From Actinomycetes bacterium (lineage in GTDB: Bacteria > Actinomycetota > Acidimicrobiia > Acidimicrobiales > RAAP-2): a stretch of DNA of 14,926 nt. The translations under genes were made by a program, and so were the position numbers. Below, piece after piece: positions 13,699 through 14,926 of this stretch. The notes beneath the pieces were generated by a model. That model was not told where the DNA came from. It ran no database searches and worked only from the letters and a program-made list of their open reading frames with translations. The stretch spans positions 1 through 14,926 of the forward strand of contig JAKABC010000026.1 in NCBI GenBank assembly GCA_021802025.1. The letters run 5' to 3'. Position 1 is the stretch's first letter, and every line of letters starts with the position of its first letter.

Positions 13699-14926
13699 AT
13701 GGACGTCGCCACCCTCGTCACCACCGTCCTCGACGACCAGGTCCCGCTGCGCGTCGAGGCCTACGACGGCAGCGTCGTCGAGCCGAACGTGCCCTCGAGC
13801 GCCAACGCCGTCACGCTGCGCATCCGCTCGCGCGACGCCCTGCGCCGGGTCCTCGCCCGACCGGGCGAACTCGGGCTCGCGCGGGCCTACGTGGCCGGTG
13901 ACATCGACGTCGAGGGCGACCTCGACCCGCTCTTCTACCTGCGCGCCCCGGACCCGCGCCGTCTCGTCAGTCCCGCGGTCGTGCGGGCCCTGGTCGAGCT
14001 CGTCGGCCGCGACGGTCTCGTCCCGCCGCCGCCGCCGCCGATCGAGGCGCGGCCGCGGGGGCTGATGCACAGCCGCGCCCGCGACCGCCGGGCCGTGACC
14101 CACCACTACGACGTCTCCAACGACTTCTACGAGATGGTGCTCGGCCCCTCGATGACCTACTCGTGCGCCCTGTGGCGCTCGAGCGAGGACACCCTCGAAG
14201 AGGCCCAGACCCGCAAGGTCGACCTGGTGGCGCGCAAGCTCGGCCTCTCCGCGGGCGACCGCCTCCTCGACGTCGGCTGCGGCTGGGGCACGATGGCCAT
14301 CCACGCGGCCGCCACCTACGGCGCACGCTGCGTGGGCGTGACCCTCTCCGAGCCCCAGGCCCGCTACGCCACCGAGCGCGCCCGCCGGGCTGGGGTGAGC
14401 GACCTCGTGGAGTTCCGGGTCCAGGACTACCGCGACGTCGACGACGGGCCCTACGACGCGATCAGCTCGATCGGGATGAGCGAGCACGTGGGACGCCGGG
14501 CCCTCGGTCGCTACACCCAGGTGGTCTTCGACCTGCTGCGCCCCGGCGGACGGTTCCTCAACCACGCCATCGGCCGTCCGGTCTCGTTCGAAGAGGACCC
14601 CCGCCCATCCCCCCTGCGCGAGGCGAGCCGCCAGATCCAGGTGGCCCTCGGCCTGCGGGGTCCGTCGCGCACGGCGAGTGCCTTCATCGACCGCTACGTC
14701 TTCCCCGACGGCGAGCTCCACGAGGTCGGCACCCTCGTCTCGATGTTCCAGGCCCACGGCTTCGAGGTGCGTCACCTCGAGAGCATCCGCGAGCACTACG
14801 GGCTCACGTTGCGACGCTGGGTGTCCAACCTCGAGCAGCGATGGGACGACGCGGTGGCCGAGGTCGGCTCACAGCGGGCCCGGGTGTGGCGCCTCTACAT
14901 GGCCGGCTCGGCGGTCGGCTTCGAGC
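13699..14926 (+). CDS. Cyclopropane-fatty-acyl-phospholipid synthase family methyltransferase (3' truncated by window)
   Basis: The first 409 residues are visible and the frame is still open at the window edge. The family transfers a methylene or methyl group from SAM to unsaturated acyl chains of membrane phospholipids. An N-terminal domain of about 120 residues ends in a run of six prolines (109-114). Then come THHYDVSNDFY (134-144), SMTYSCALW (151-159), LLDVGCGWG (189-197; SAM loop), GMSEHVG (259-265), LNHAIG (287-292), DRYVFPDGEL (331-340) and EHYGLTLRRW (365-374). By comparison with E. coli Cfa, Cys156, Glu262, His289, Ile291 and Tyr367 are the expected bicarbonate-site residues, and all appear present. 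Methylation instead of cyclopropanation, as in some actinobacterial homologues, cannot be excluded. It is divergent from the SPFH gene. Confidence 0.93.
   Translation, partial: MDVATLVTTVLDDQVPLRVEAYDGSVVEPNVPSSANAVTLRIRSRDALRRVLARPGELGLARAYVAGDIDVEGDLDPLFYLRAPDPRRLVSPAVVRALVELVGRDGLVPPPPPPIEARPRGLMHSRARDRRAVTHHYDVSNDFYEMVLGPSMTYSCALWRSSEDTLEEAQTRKVDLVARKLGLSAGDRLLDVGCGWGTMAIHAAATYGARCVGVTLSEPQARYATERARRAGVSDLVEFRVQDYRDVDDGPYDAISSIGMSEHVGRRALGRYTQVVFDLLRPGGRFLNHAIGRPVSFEEDPRPSPLREASRQIQVALGLRGPSRTASAFIDRYVFPDGELHEVGTLVSMFQAHGFEVRHLESIREHYGLTLRRWVSNLEQRWDDAVAEVGSQRARVWRLYMAGSAVGFE

Overview
The window is 14.9 kb of very GC-rich DNA (about 70% G+C or more by eye). The gene set points to a free-living, high-GC actinomycete: an F420-type luciferase-like oxidoreductase, a steroid-type acyl-CoA dehydrogenase, a cyclopropane-fatty-acid synthase and a long fused PutA. 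Acidimicrobiia or a related actinobacterial lineage is my guess; nothing here fixes the genus. I see no rRNA, tRNA, CRISPR array, intact mobile element or phage gene. Coding density is very high. The longest stretch without a gene is about 160 bp (3495-3655).

Layout, left to right: the 3' tail of an EF-G-like translational GTPase (+); a GH1 beta-glucosidase and, upstream of it, an MFS transporter (both -); a two-domain GNAT acetyltransferase (+); a METTL7-like SAM methyltransferase (-); an LPG-synthase-type membrane protein (+); an F420-dependent LLM oxidoreductase (-); an AI-2E/PerM family permease followed by bifunctional proline dehydrogenase/P5C dehydrogenase PutA (both +); an acyl-CoA dehydrogenase (-); a small NfeD-like membrane protein (+); an SPFH/stomatin-like protein (-); and a cyclopropane-fatty-acid synthase running off the right edge (+).

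The genes alternate strand almost one by one, so only MFS-GH1 and AI-2E-PutA can be operons. Four of the five convergent pairs overlap at their stop codons by 4-11 nt. Most divergent starts show a -10-like box (TAGCGT, TAGGTT, TAGGAT, TACGGT or TATACT) ending exactly 6-7 nt before an ATG or GTG and no Shine-Dalgarno sequence. This indicates leaderless mRNAs and was used to choose several starts. Eight of twelve visible stop codons are TAG.

Functionally this is mostly ordinary core and accessory metabolism: sugar uptake and hydrolysis, proline catabolism to glutamate, acyl-CoA oxidation, and membrane-lipid and membrane-domain maintenance (NfeD, SPFH, CFA synthase). I did not find a convincing undescribed defence, mobile or biosynthetic system. 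The parts most worth a second look are the promoter grammar with its mirror-image divergent promoter at 2586-2625, the GC-poorer interval with inverted-repeat ends at 3489-3653, and the unusual tail-to-tail NfeD/SPFH arrangement.
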